Of a stretch of DNA of 64,000 bases, positions 1-10,655 are shown piece after piece. The translations under genes were made by a program, and so were the position numbers. Numbering within the stretch: the stretch's first letter is position 1; the number at the start of each line of letters is the position of its first letter. The DNA is from Pyrocephalus nanus (taxonomy: Eukaryota; Chordata; Aves; Passeriformes; Tyrannidae), in NCBI GenBank assembly GCA_038380795.1, contig CM076268.1:27103501-27167500 (forward strand), given 5' to 3'. The notes under the pieces are model-generated. The model saw nothing but the letters and a program-made list of their open reading frames with translations, made no database searches and was not told where the DNA came from.

Positions 1-1625
1 GACAGTTTAATGTTTTTCTACAAAAAATCTCTTAAGCCAGAGAGAATGTGAATAAGCATAATTGAAAAACTGAGGCAAAGTGGTAGTTTTGGTTCTAAAT
101 TTGCTATTTAGGTGAGGGGGACAGAGCTGTTGAAAACTTGGGCCCGTTTTATGTCCTCAGTTTTTAAGCAGAATTAATTGCCTTTTGAAATCAAGGATGT
201 TGTGACACCTGGGATTTGATCAATGCATAACAAGTTACTGCATTTAGAAGAAAATTCACATTGGTAGCTATCCTGACATCCTGTCCAGAAGGAGTAATTC
301 CTTTATAAGTTGCAATCCTTATTATTTGTCAAGCTGAGCTAGGGTAGCTTTGAAGTATGCTGAGATACTGGAGAGGGAGCACTAATTCAGGTGCTGACAA
401 AAGACAAGGTGCTGTTGATGGAACCTCATGTAGGAGACACAGATCTGAGTGCTACGTTTGGTCTGACCTGTGCAAATTTACAGTCATTGTCAAAACAAAT
501 GTCATCATCTCACAGGGGGAGGGGGAAAAAAAGTACAGCTTCCATAAACGGAAAAGTAAACGTCAAAGCCTAATATTTCACCTCATTAGTTCTCATTAGG
601 ATTAGGAAGGCAGGTAGTATGTCAGTGGGACTGAATAATTACAGCATAATGAATCTTCTTGACAATATGTGCTTCTTCACTGGGCAAGGACCACTGAGAA
701 GAAGCAGGCTCATCTTATGACTTGAGTTTCCTATTTTTTATTTCTATGCATATTTTTTCTAACATTGAGTGTGGAGTGAACCTGAAAGTTGATGGAATAT
801 TTGTAAATTGGGAGATTAAAGTTGATGAAGTCTTTAAGAGGGGTTAGTTTAATCCTGTATAGTTCATAAGCAAAATAAAATAATGTTCCTGCATCCTTTC
901 TTTCAGTGCTTGTGCTCCACTTTTCAGTGATCTTTTTTAATGCAGAAATGACCCATGGTTGTAACATGTCCCAAGTAGTAATACAATATTATTGACTTTA
1001 GTCCCCAAAATTTGCTGACACACACTCTCCAGGTCTGTAGCATTCCTGCATTTCTTACACAAAGCTTATAACAGATTATTTTGGCAGTCTGGATAGGAAC
1101 CTGTTGACAATTGCCAATGAGAACTTGAGTTTAGTCAAAATTAGGGTTTGAACTACTGCATCCGGAGTTTAACCTAATGTATCTCTAAGCTCTCTAGAGA
1201 TTTGCATGGCTTACAAATGCTGTTATGTACGGACCACAGTAGAACATGCTGTGAGTTGGATTCATGTTTGTTCCTGTGGATATACAGAAAACAGCAAGTG
1301 TCAGTTTGCTCAAGTGTTTTAGCAATCAGGGTTACAGCCTTGTTCCACTGTTCCAGTGGGAGACAGATTTATCAAAGGAGAAAAGGTTTCCCACCACATA
1401 TAGCATCCATGATTCTTTGCTGCTTTTTATTGGTTTCTGTGGTTAGCCACCTAATTTTATTGACAAAAAGCTTTATTTGAAATCTGTAGTTTTTTATGTC
1501 CTTGCATTATTTGGGGGAAGGAGAACATTTGGGTTCTGTAGGATTTGCATTCTGTATTGGGTTTGTGTGAATATGATCCATGGTTGCCATGCAGGGATAG
1601 TGCAGCTCCCTTAGTACCTGCTTAC
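1..1625. other. AT-rich sequence without recognised gene; intron 3' of the candidate exon if that exon is real
   Basis: No repeat family, RNA gene or convincing exon was recognised. The short open frames here have no splice context and show no family resemblance. If the exon at 1626-1811 is genuine, this is the beginning of its downstream intron on the minus strand. Confidence 0.5.
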
Positions 1626-1811
1626 CTGATGCTGTGACATTGTTAACAGCAGTTGAGGTTTCTGTTGGCATGTTCCTGGGGAAACAGAAGTACCTAATGT
1701 ACTGACCACTTTGTAATGAAAGTTCTACTTCATAATGGCTTTTTCCAGGCTGGTAAAACCTCTGAGGCAAAGGACCCTCTTTTGTAAAATTTGTTTGCAT
1801 GGTGAATTATT
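1626..1811 (-). CDS. Candidate first coding exon of an unidentified minus-strand gene (partial)
   Basis: Read on the minus strand, a long pyrimidine tract ends in TTTCTTTCAG at 1812-1821, a strong splice acceptor. The exon begins AATAATTCACC and then ATG (1800-1798), so the start has an ACCATG Kozak context and an in-frame TAA lies only two codons upstream. From this ATG 58 codons plus one base are open to GCATCAG|GTAAGC, a near-consensus donor with its GT at 1625-1624, so the intron would be phase 1. The other two frames of the exon are closed by stops. The product begins MQTNFTKEGPLPQRFYQPGK, is mixed polar and aromatic, has no signal peptide or membrane segment, and has NFT and NVT sequons that mean little without topology. 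I do not recognise the family. The continuation would lie beyond the left edge and upstream non-coding exons to the right. The main alternative is chance: open frames of this length and acceptor-like sites both occur elsewhere in the window. Confidence 0.4.
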
Positions 1812-4800
1812 CTGAAAGAAAAAAAAACACAAAACAAACAGAAATTAAAGCTAGCCAATGGCAATGTGATGTTCTTCTGAAATAAAGAAATATATATTCA
1901 GTATGTATTCTGAATAGAAAGTTATTTGCATGGATTTAGTATCCTAAAGGATTAGACTCTCGTGCTATTTTGAGACCCCAGTTTTCTTAACTGTGCTTAT
2001 AGAAGTTCCTCAAGCAGAAGACAGATGAGGTATTGGTTGATCTTGCATTTTAGCCTGATGAAGTTAACCATGTTATGGGATTATAGAGCTATGAACATTT
2101 CTAACTACAGCCATAATGCTAGTAGCAATTTGAAGAGCATAGCATGTTTCAAACTGGAACAAAGAAATTGAAAACCAGGAAATAAATCTGTGATGAAAGC
2201 CTCTGATTTTTTATTTTTTTTTAAGTTCAGGCACTTAGTAGACCTTGAGGTCTATTGAGATCTGTGACGAGGGAGCTTGTAAAAGCACAGGTTGTACCTA
2301 GGCAGATGAAAGCCTGTTTAATGTTTAAGCACTAGTAAAGACATGCTCAATGCCATGTGTTTTGCTACAGAAACTGGTTCAGTAAAACACAGGAGTAATC
2401 TTTGTGCACAGAGATGACAGAATGACTCTTGCTCCTGTTATGACTGCTTGGTAGTTCATATAGGAATGAGTATAAACCCAGTTTATGCAGAGCATTAGTG
2501 AAAAAGAATCTTACATAAGTAAATAAGTGATGTTTGCTTATTGCTTCTTCAAGATAGTTTAAACATGAAGAAAAAACTATGAAAAATATACAAGATTTTT
2601 GAGCTTTTGTGCCACCATTTTTGCCTGCAGTCAAAAAAGTTCTTGCTTAGGGAGTTAGGTGCTTGAATGAAAGACAAAAGTTTCAGGAAGTCATATTTCT
2701 AGTAACCTGAAGTCAGTGGTTTGTGGTAATGGAGATCAGATTTCTGATTTCCTTTGGTAAAAGCCTCATAGTATAAGCACATATATATACATATACACAT
2801 ATATATACATATATAAGCATAGTACTTATTGGTGATTAAAAGGGAAGAAGTGATAAAGAACAAAACAGAAGAAAAAATATTTTTGAATGGGTGGAGGACA
2901 ATGTGCTACCTACAAAGGATCTCAGATTGAAAATCATGTCTTTTTTAACATATTGATGAAGGAAAGAGTTCAAATCCATGTTCATTAATGGTAGCCCTCA
3001 TCCTAAATACAAAGGTGTTTTCTTCAGTTGTAATATAATTCTGTTTTTAATACTGTGTCAGTTTTCCATAATCAGAAGTTGTTGTTTAAAATTTGAGATG
3101 CTTTCACTTCATGCTTGCCAGGGCCTTATTTTCAATGCTGGCTTTTTTTCTCTAAGATAAAAACAGCCATAATCTGGCAAAAGGCCTGCCAAATTTATAC
3201 ATATGATATGTTTGTGTGTGTGTTTTCCATAGCTCCAATATAATTTATTTTCATGTTTTCCCATCTTTGCAAATATTTCCTTACGGAGTTGTCAAATGGC
3301 TAGGTGGCCTGAGGAAGTGCATCCAGCTTCATTCATTATTTGCTACATTGATTAGTGGGACAATATATGGACCAAGCTTAAATGCTAGGTTTCTAGCCAA
3401 AATAGGTGTCTCTGAAGAGAATTTTAGTTGCTTATACTTTACCTCATAGGAAAAATTGTCTCTTGGTACACAGGAGGAGTTATTTTGCCCGTGTATTGAG
3501 TAGGGTTTTTTGGGGAAGAAATTTTTTTATTAAATTTTATATGGAAAATCATTGTAGAACTTTGGGGCAGCCACAGAGTCACAGATCATGAACTGCTCAG
3601 AATCAGCTGTGCAGGGCAAGAGGGGGTTCTGCTTTACACTAAAAGAAAAAAGTCATGTTTAGGAGGCTTTGTATGTGCATGAATGTGTTCAGCTGTAGTA
3701 AAAGTACTTCCTCTGGAGGTTGGTGCTGGTTTTCAGAGAGGGAAAGCAGTAATTTCTGTAAGCAGCCAATCTTAATATAAACACTGGTAGTTTTCACAGT
3801 ACTAATTGATGTATTAAGCTTGTTTTGCTGAAGCATATGCAAAAGATTAAGTTCAGCAAACAGTTTTCAAACATGTGACAAATAGCAAACTATATACAAT
3901 CATAGTTCTAGCGTATTTCAGAGACCATGACAAATAATTTGTTACAGAAATTACTAGCAATGAGTAGGGCAAACTCAGCTGGGTGAATAATGTGTTCAGG
4001 GGTTATAATGCCATTGCTGATATGGTCTCTGAACAAGCAGGCTTGGCATAGATGTTGCTTGAGAGATTTATGGATATCTTCTGTTAATTCTGTAGTGCTT
4101 GCCAATATTCCTGCTGCTGTGCTGTGTCTACTTGGTATTTCTGACTAACATGGCATTCTGGGATTTTAAGCCAGAGTGGGAGGGTCTTCTGTATCTTTGC
4201 TCCAGCTCTACAGTACTAATGTATATTTATACAATGTACTGCCAGTGTTTTGTCACTGAGAAAACCCCACTTTCCAGATTGATGTAAAGGTTCTCCTGAA
4301 GGCTGGGGAGCTGAAAAGAAAGAAAAGTGCCGACATGTTGATTTTTGAATGCATGCTATTAATCAAGCCAGCTGCATTATTCCAGCAGCCATGTGGCTAA
4401 CACATTTGCCTAGCATCACGTGGTAAAAGGGCTTTTGAGGATACATTTTCTCAGCTACACTCAGCACTTTTTAGTCTCTGAGGTACACTTCCATCTCTGA
4501 TGAATTTGAAATTCAGTGTCACTGGGGTTGCCCTGTGCCTGAAGAGGGGTGGCTGAAAGGAATGAATGTTATGGTTTCCTAACTGTGTTAAGAAACTTTC
4601 AGACTATGAAACAGCAATGATACACTTCCTGGGTTCCTAAAATATTCATTATATAGATATCTAACACTTTCAACCAGAAATATGCCAGCATAGCATGCTG
4701 GCCTAATGACCTTGTGAAGTACCAGTTGATAGAGTCAAGTGATATTTAAATGGTAAGGAAAACAAATAGCCACTACTGCAAAGAGCAAGGTTCCTTATAG

Positions 4801-5083
4801 CAAGTGCAGTGTAATAAATGTGCATTGTAGATGCTAAGATTTGCCCTGAAGGTAAGGTACAAATATCTGTCCACACAATAGCAGTTATGTTCCTGATATT
4901 TCAGAATGTGAGTGGTAAAATAGGTGATATCCACTGGGTAGCCAAAATTACTTCAGATTCATTAATCTAATTTGAGTAAAGCCATATATCCATTCAGTCC
5001 CTAACAATCCCATTTTCTTGCTTACTTTTTCACATAACTATCTTTAAATGCTTGTTTGAAATAATTATAGATATGTAATCGGG
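1812..5083. other. AT-rich non-coding stretch
   Basis: Unique-looking AT-rich DNA. It holds an AT/AC microsatellite at 2779-2815 and a perfect 8-bp hairpin at 4684-4702. A minus-strand acceptor-like tract near 4307-4325 is followed by only a short open frame without a good donor. No gene was recognised. Confidence 0.5.
2779..2815. repeat. (AT)n/(ATAC)n microsatellite
   Basis: Alternating purine-pyrimidine run made of interleaved ATATATAC and ATATACAC units over about 37 bp. It is a simple repeat and probably length-polymorphic. Confidence 0.85.
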
Positions 5084-5340
5084 TGTGCTGGATTTAGCTG
5101 GGCTAGAGTTGATTTTGGGTTGTGTTTTGGATTTGTGCTGAACATGGTGTTGATGATGTGGAGGTGTTTTTGTTATTACTGAGCAGTGTTCACACAGAGT
5201 CAAGGCCTTTTCTGCCTTTCATACTGCCACACTGGCAACGAAGTTGGGGGTGCATGGAAATTTGGGAGGAGACACAGTCAGGACAGGTGACCCCAGCTGA
5301 CCAAAGGGATTTTCCATACCATATGATATCATGCTCAGTA

Positions 5341-5347
5341 TATAAAG
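5341..5347 (+). promoter_or_regulatory. TATA box of the ERVL solo LTR
   Basis: TATAAAG lies within the LTR about 180 bp upstream of its poly(A) signal, the position expected for the U3 promoter. Whether it is still active cannot be told from sequence. Confidence 0.6.
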
Positions 5348-5526
5348 TTGGAGGAAGAAGGAGGAAGGGAGGGAACCTTTGGAGTGATGGAGTTTGTCTT
5401 CTAAAGTAACCATGATGTGATGAAGCCCTGCTTTCCTGGGGATTCTTGAACAGCTGCCTGCCCATGAGAAGTGCTGAATGAATTCCTTGTTTTGCATTGC
5501 TTGTATATGTGGCTATTGCTTTCCCT

Positions 5527-5532
5527 ATTAAA
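5527..5532 (+). promoter_or_regulatory. Poly(A) signal (ATTAAA) of the ERVL solo LTR
   Basis: ATTAAA sits near the R/U5 border of the plus-strand LTR and is followed by a T-rich stretch. Confidence 0.55.
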
Positions 5533-5658
5533 CTATCTTTATCTCAGCCCAGGAATTTTTTAGCTTTTAACCTTCTGGTTCTCTTCTCAGTCTCACTGGT
5601 GGGAGAGTGAACAAGCAGATATGTGGGCTTGGTTGCTGGCTGGGGTTAAACCACCACA

Positions 5659-8600
5659 TCAACTTTCATTATTTCTCACACTGTTCTCAGCTCTCGACTG
5701 GCTGCTTGATTTACTGTGTGCTTGTATGTGCCTGTGCTCCTTTAGCATTTGGAAGATAAAGGAGAATCTGAAAAAAAGTTATGGTGCAGCCAGGACCAAA
5801 AAAATATTGGCAATGTTTAATTAGTGAAGGATCCTAAAGGCTAAAAGGCTTGTGTTTTAACTCTGGCTTAGTTTTATTAATTGGCCTTCTGTCATGGGAA
5901 GATTATTCTAGGTCTGCTGCTTTCCCAACCAATATGAGGTGCCATCCCGGTCTGAAAGGAGGGCAGAGTAGAAATAAGGGTTTAGCTCCATATAAAAGTA
6001 TTTGCAGAGGGAATCTCCTGGGCAAAGGAGAATATGTGTTGACCAAATGATGACAATTTTATGACTCCTTCATGCCACTTAGCCTCTAAATATACACGTT
6101 ACTGAGCAATCTGGAACAGAGCAGTGGTAGATTATTAAAGCCAAACATAAAGAGTAAGCCAAATTGTTTAGCTTTGTACATTTTACGTGGTCTGCATATA
6201 AGTGAGGTACATTTGCAATGGGAATAAAGACAGAGCATGTCACTGATACACAAGGCTAATTAATTAAATTCAACCAGATAAACAGGGCAAAGAATGAGAC
6301 TGTATTATATCCCCCAAAATTCCTGCTTCTCAAAACTTCACGCAAATAAATACTCTCTGGCATCATGCCAGCAAATATGAAGTGGTCTGGACTACATAAT
6401 TTATCAGGGGTAACAAATTACCTTAATCTTCTGTGATTTTACTTTGTAGTAAGAATTATCAACTTTTATATCTCTTTATATTTTAAAATATGACTGAATG
6501 TCATTGCTTTAGAGTATGAGACCATTGAATAGCTCCATCTCCTCTCCTTTGAGGACAAACTACTGGCTTCTGAAAACTATTGTATTGTGATAACTTCTCT
6601 TTCTGAAGACTCACCTCCCTCCCCCCTTTTTTCAAGAAATACTTTATTAAAATTATGCTTGGGAGTAGGTATTTTGAACTCACTTATGTAAGCTATCTGC
6701 AACTATGAAGTCACTGAGAATTAGCTGTTAAAAAAAATTAAAAAAAGACAGCTGAAGGCTGTCTTCTTTCTAGGATACAGAGAGCTGTTTTAACTTTATT
6801 TTCTCTAGCTTTTAATTAACTGCAGCTACGTGTCAGCTTTGGTGCGAAGGAGATACTTGACTCAGATACCTGTGTGTGTGGTTGTTCATTCCACACTTCA
6901 ATTACGCTCCATGTACAGAAACGTTTCATGAAGTATCTTAATTGTGTAGCTATCAGTTTAGAGAACACTTCTTGTAGCTTCCTGAACAGCATTGTGGTAT
7001 CCACCTGTTGTGAATGTTGTTCAGTTATGCTGTGTTTTGTACAATGAGCAACAAAGCCAGCATGTCCAAGGGCAACTGTGAGGGCGAAAGGTGACACGTG
7101 TGGTCCTTGACCAGCAAAGAGGCACCAGAGTTCAGGAGGTGTCCCACATCTGGGAGGGGTTGTGCAGACAGAACTTTATGACATCTGCAGCATGGGACCA
7201 GTGTTAGTCTTGTTCTTGATAATGGCAGGTGAGCGGGTGGAGGGGAGAAGCTGAAAGAATATATGCCTATAACTTGTCTCCTGTTTTTAGCGTGTAGCAT
7301 TCCAGCAGAAAGCAGTTTCAAAGAATGAGGTTTATGCAATGAAGATGTAAAAGTGGTCTTGCCTCTGCACTTGAGCAAGGTTTGGTTTGGACATGGGCTT
7401 CAGTGTAAGCTGGGCAAAATGTTAAACCTGTTTTGTACGAGACTTAAGGGACTTACCTGCAAAGACAATCTACCCCTTTGTCCTTACCTTTTCTTTTGGA
7501 AAATCTGACTTTTTTATTTTATTTCACTTGTCACTTACACATGTGCCTTCAGTGTCTTCTTCTTTCTCTCCCCTATCTAATTATATTTTTTTTAAAGTGC
7601 AGTTTTCTGCAGATTTTCAGAGGCATCAGCAGCTCCCTTTCTTTTGGCATCCTAAATAAGATGAACACTCACCGATAGCAGTGGGAGGTTAACAATCACC
7701 CGCTTTAATCAAAAAACTTTACATTTCAAATGTAATCTAGATGTAGGCTGGGGAGAGCTTTCAAAAAACTGTGATATCGAACAAAATGGCTGCAGCTTAG
7801 ATGTTATAATTGGCTATTTTTGGTTGGAAAATAATTCATTTTTTTCTATGAATTTTTTTGATCAAATGGCAAGAAAATATATTTAAATCATCTCCTGTAA
7901 TTAAGAATAAATATCATACTTTTATTGTATTTTAGCTTATAATAAGCTATTACATTTTTTGTGTCACTTTGTCTTACTACACTCTTGACCACATATATTC
8001 AGAAAATGTATTGGTAATATTTTTAGAACAGAACCCATTTTACTTCTGTTGCTTCAAGATTTTTATCATATTTTTATTGCCTATTGAACACCTTGGATTT
8101 ATAATGGTTCCATGAGCTTTAAAGGAAGACAAATAGAAGGCTAAAAACCCCCTAATACTAGTTGAAAAAATTGTTAAAAGTTCTTTCATGGCTTCATTAC
8201 CTTATGTGACTTGTGTACCAATGCCTCCTACCACTGAAGCAGGCGTGAATTTTGCTACTGACTTGGAAGGGATAGATATTGTCCTCATAGCTCTGCTCAG
8301 ACCCTAGTATTTTCAAACTGCATTCAAAACTAAGTTCTTCACGAGAGATTCCTGGTTTCTCCCAGAATCTGGCTTTTCAGTGGGTGATTTGGTCACTGTC
8401 TATAAACAAAAAATGCATTTCACTTGGCTTGCCCTCAGGAGGGAAGTGCTGGCTTCATGCCACTGAGAAGAGACTTAGAAGGATTTAGCAAATTTATCCA
8501 TGCAACTCTGTTTTAATTGCTCCAGCATTGCTGGGAGTAATGTTTTACTGACAAATACCCAAGTGCTGCAATTTCATCTTTATGACTTCTCTTGCTAGAA

Positions 8601-9859
8601 TGATATGTGTGCAAATCATGTTCTCTGTCTGACAAAGAAAAGATCACTCTATAACCTTTCCTTGTCCTTCCCTTCTCCTTCAAACCCTTTCAGAACAACA
8701 GCGAAAAAACTATAATACTTAACAGGAGCAAGTTCTATGTTACACTCTTGTCTGTTTATTAATCTCATCCTATTATTACTTGTTCTGAGATTGGCTATTA
8801 ATGATGTCAGTCAGCGTTCTATGAGATAAAGAACAGAGTAACAGGCCATGCTTATTGCTCTGAGGACTCTTTGCTGCATTCATGCTGTTGAAAAAATCAA
8901 GTACTGAAGGAATTTGTCTCCCATCCATATTGTGGCATAGGTGCATTAGTATAATGGCCATGGTGATTTAATGTTTTAGCCATCAGTGATTGTCTCTGAG
9001 TGAGAGATACTGTTTAAAACAAGAATTAATTAAATCAGGTTCATTTTATTTTGAACTGCATGCTTAAGGCAAAAAGGCTCATCTACTCTGGATTACTTTG
9101 CCATTGATGTACCATCTTTTTGAGTATTCTGAAGGCATTTACTTTTAGTTGTGTGGTTTAATTGTATTTTCCTGTAGGTTTGGCTTGTTTTCTAACAGTG
9201 TTAGGCTGGGGTTTTTTCAGTTAATGTAAAGTATTTCCTTTTTTCTCACTTTATTCTTAGAGCAGCCTGAAAGATACAGCATACTTTGCTTTTCTTGTTA
9301 GTTTATTAGTACAGAGGGATGATATTTGTCTGATCTCTCCTATGCACATATGTTGCCTGCATCGAGGGAATATTAGATTCCTTGTAAAGCATGTGAGCAA
9401 AAAAAAAAAAAAGTTAGTCATTAAGCAAGCATTCATCATCTGATGCTTTAATTCTAAGGAGTGGAAGAGAGACATTTTTAGAGTCTAGACATAATTTTCC
9501 AAGTTGTAATATTTGAAATAAGTTTTCAGGACCATGATTCACAACATACTGTGACTTTTGGGAATGTTTGGTAAACAAATGACCTAAATAGTACCATCGT
9601 TTAAAAAAAAAAAAAAAAAAAGGAGAAAAAAAGAAATCTAAACATCACATCTTGTAAGTGCTTTCTGCTGCTAGTGGCTTTACCAAGCTTGAGGATGCTT
9701 GATTATAATTCTTGAAACAATAGGGCCACTTTTGCTTATCCTGACCAGTACTACTCATTCCAAGCATCCTCTTTGGTTACAGTGGAACTATTCACAGAGC
9801 CAGTACCACAGAGTCTATCTAGTTGCTTTCCTTCATCTGTCTCCCACTGTCTGCTAAAT
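5659..9859. other. AT-rich non-coding stretch
   Basis: No gene or dated repeat was recognised. It includes an 8-bp hairpin followed by a T/C-rich run at 6745-6765 and a poly(A) run at 9603-9621. A minus-strand open frame of 117 codons at 7025-7378 has no splice sites or family resemblance and is treated as chance. Confidence 0.5.
9603..9621. repeat. Poly(A) tract, 19 nt
   Basis: An uninterrupted run of 19 A followed by a purine-rich segment. No SINE or LINE body was recognised immediately upstream. Confidence 0.9.
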
Positions 9860-9972
9860 ATAGAATCACAGGATTGCTGAAATTCCAGGCACATCTGGAG
9901 CTTGCCTACTCCAACCTCTCTCCTCAAAGCAGGTTCAGCTACAGCAAGTTTCTCAGGACCTTAAGTGCAGGA
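9860..9972 (-). mobile_element. CR1 LINE, 3'-terminal fragment
   Basis: The plus strand reads ATAGAATCACAGGATTGCTG, then a CTACTCCAACCTC core and an AGGTTCAGCTACAGCAAGTT segment. This is the reverse complement of the CR1 3' untranslated end with its ATTCTAT-type tail. 5'-truncated, as is normal for CR1. No coding sequence is left in it. Confidence 0.8.
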
Positions 9973-10033
9973 ACTTCATTTCCCTTAGCTGAATTTCATG
10001 ACAATTCTGTTATTCAATTTTCTGTCTCACCAG

Positions 10034-10655
10034 TGTCCCTCTGAATGGCAGCACAACCATTGCTCTGTCACCCACTCCTCCCAGTTCTGTAGCATCTGTA
10101 AACTTGCTGAGGATGTACTCTGTCCTATTATCAAGTTTGTTAATGAAGATGTTAAACAATATCCACCAGGTGTCAACCTCTGGGGCACACCAATAGTGAC
10201 TGGCCATCAGTTGATGTCACTGACTGCAACCCTTTGAGCCTGGCATTTCTGCCACTTTTCATCAGTTTGCCAAAGACAATGTTATTGAAGAACACGAGGA
10301 AAGTTTTGCTCAAGTCCAGACAGACAACATCAACTACTGAGCCAATCGTTTCATTGCAGAAGGCTGTTACCTTAATCAGCTGTTATGATTTCCCTTTCAG
10401 AAATCCATACTGACTACTCCCAGTCGCTTTCTTGGTCTTAAACATTTGATAATAGTTTCCAGGATTATTTGTTCCATCAGGGATTGAGCTGTGATTAACT
10501 ATACTTCCCTAGATCCTCCTCCTCACCAGAAGATAGGAATGACATTTGATTTCTTCCTGTCCTGGGGAGCCTCCTCTGATCACTGTAACCTTTCAAAGAT
10601 AATTGAAAGTGCCCTAGTAATGACACCAGCCAGCACCTTTAGCACTTGGGAATGC
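10034..10655 (-). mobile_element. CR1 LINE fragment, long 3' region
   Basis: About 620 bp match, in reverse orientation, the conserved 3' part of long avian CR1 elements. Landmarks include CCCTCTGAATGGCAGC, AACTTGCTGAGGATG, AATGAAGATGTTAAACAA, CTCTGGGGCACACC, AATCCATACTGACTACTCCC and GCCAGCACCTTTAGCACTTG. Many substitutions and small indels show that it is old, and overlapping open frames of 65-79 codons are chance products of it. It adjoins the separate 3' end at 9860-9972 and may be a second insertion or a rearranged part of the same copy. Confidence 0.85.

Larger units (their letters stand above)
5084..5658 (+). mobile_element. Solo LTR of an avian ERVL-type endogenous retrovirus
   Basis: A 575-bp element that starts TGTGCTGGATTTAGCTGGG and ends in GGGGTTAAACCACCACA. 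It matches from memory a very common avian ERVL LTR across its whole length. The order is right for the plus strand: U3, a TATA box (TATAAAG at 5341-5347), R, a poly(A) signal (ATTAAA at 5527-5532), then a pyrimidine-rich U5. No primer-binding site, gag, pol or env sequence follows, so this is a recombination-derived solo LTR. The flanks (TCGGG before, TCAAC after) do not form a convincing 5-bp duplication, which fits an older, mutated insertion or slightly wrong ends. It carries no intact gene. Confidence 0.88.

Noticed and set aside
3574..3605. CAGAGTCACAGATCATGAA, possible CR1 tail
   Set aside because: No CR1 core follows, and the match is too short to separate from chance.
4200..4325. Possible minus-strand exon after a TTTCTTTCTTTTCAG acceptor
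   Set aside because: Open for only 27 codons, no ATG and no convincing donor. Pyrimidine tracts ending in CAG are frequent in this AT-rich DNA.
4684..4702. Perfect hairpin GCCAGCAT-AGC-ATGCTGGC
   Set aside because: Short and isolated, with no sign of a microRNA-length stem.
6745..6770. Hairpin (AAGACAGC/GCTGTCTT) followed by a T/C-rich run, like a bacterial terminator
   Set aside because: The window is vertebrate nuclear DNA, so intrinsic terminators do not apply, and an 8-bp stem is not rare at this length.
7025..7378. 117-codon minus-strand open frame
   Set aside because: No splice context or recognisable domain, with serine- and leucine-rich random-looking composition.
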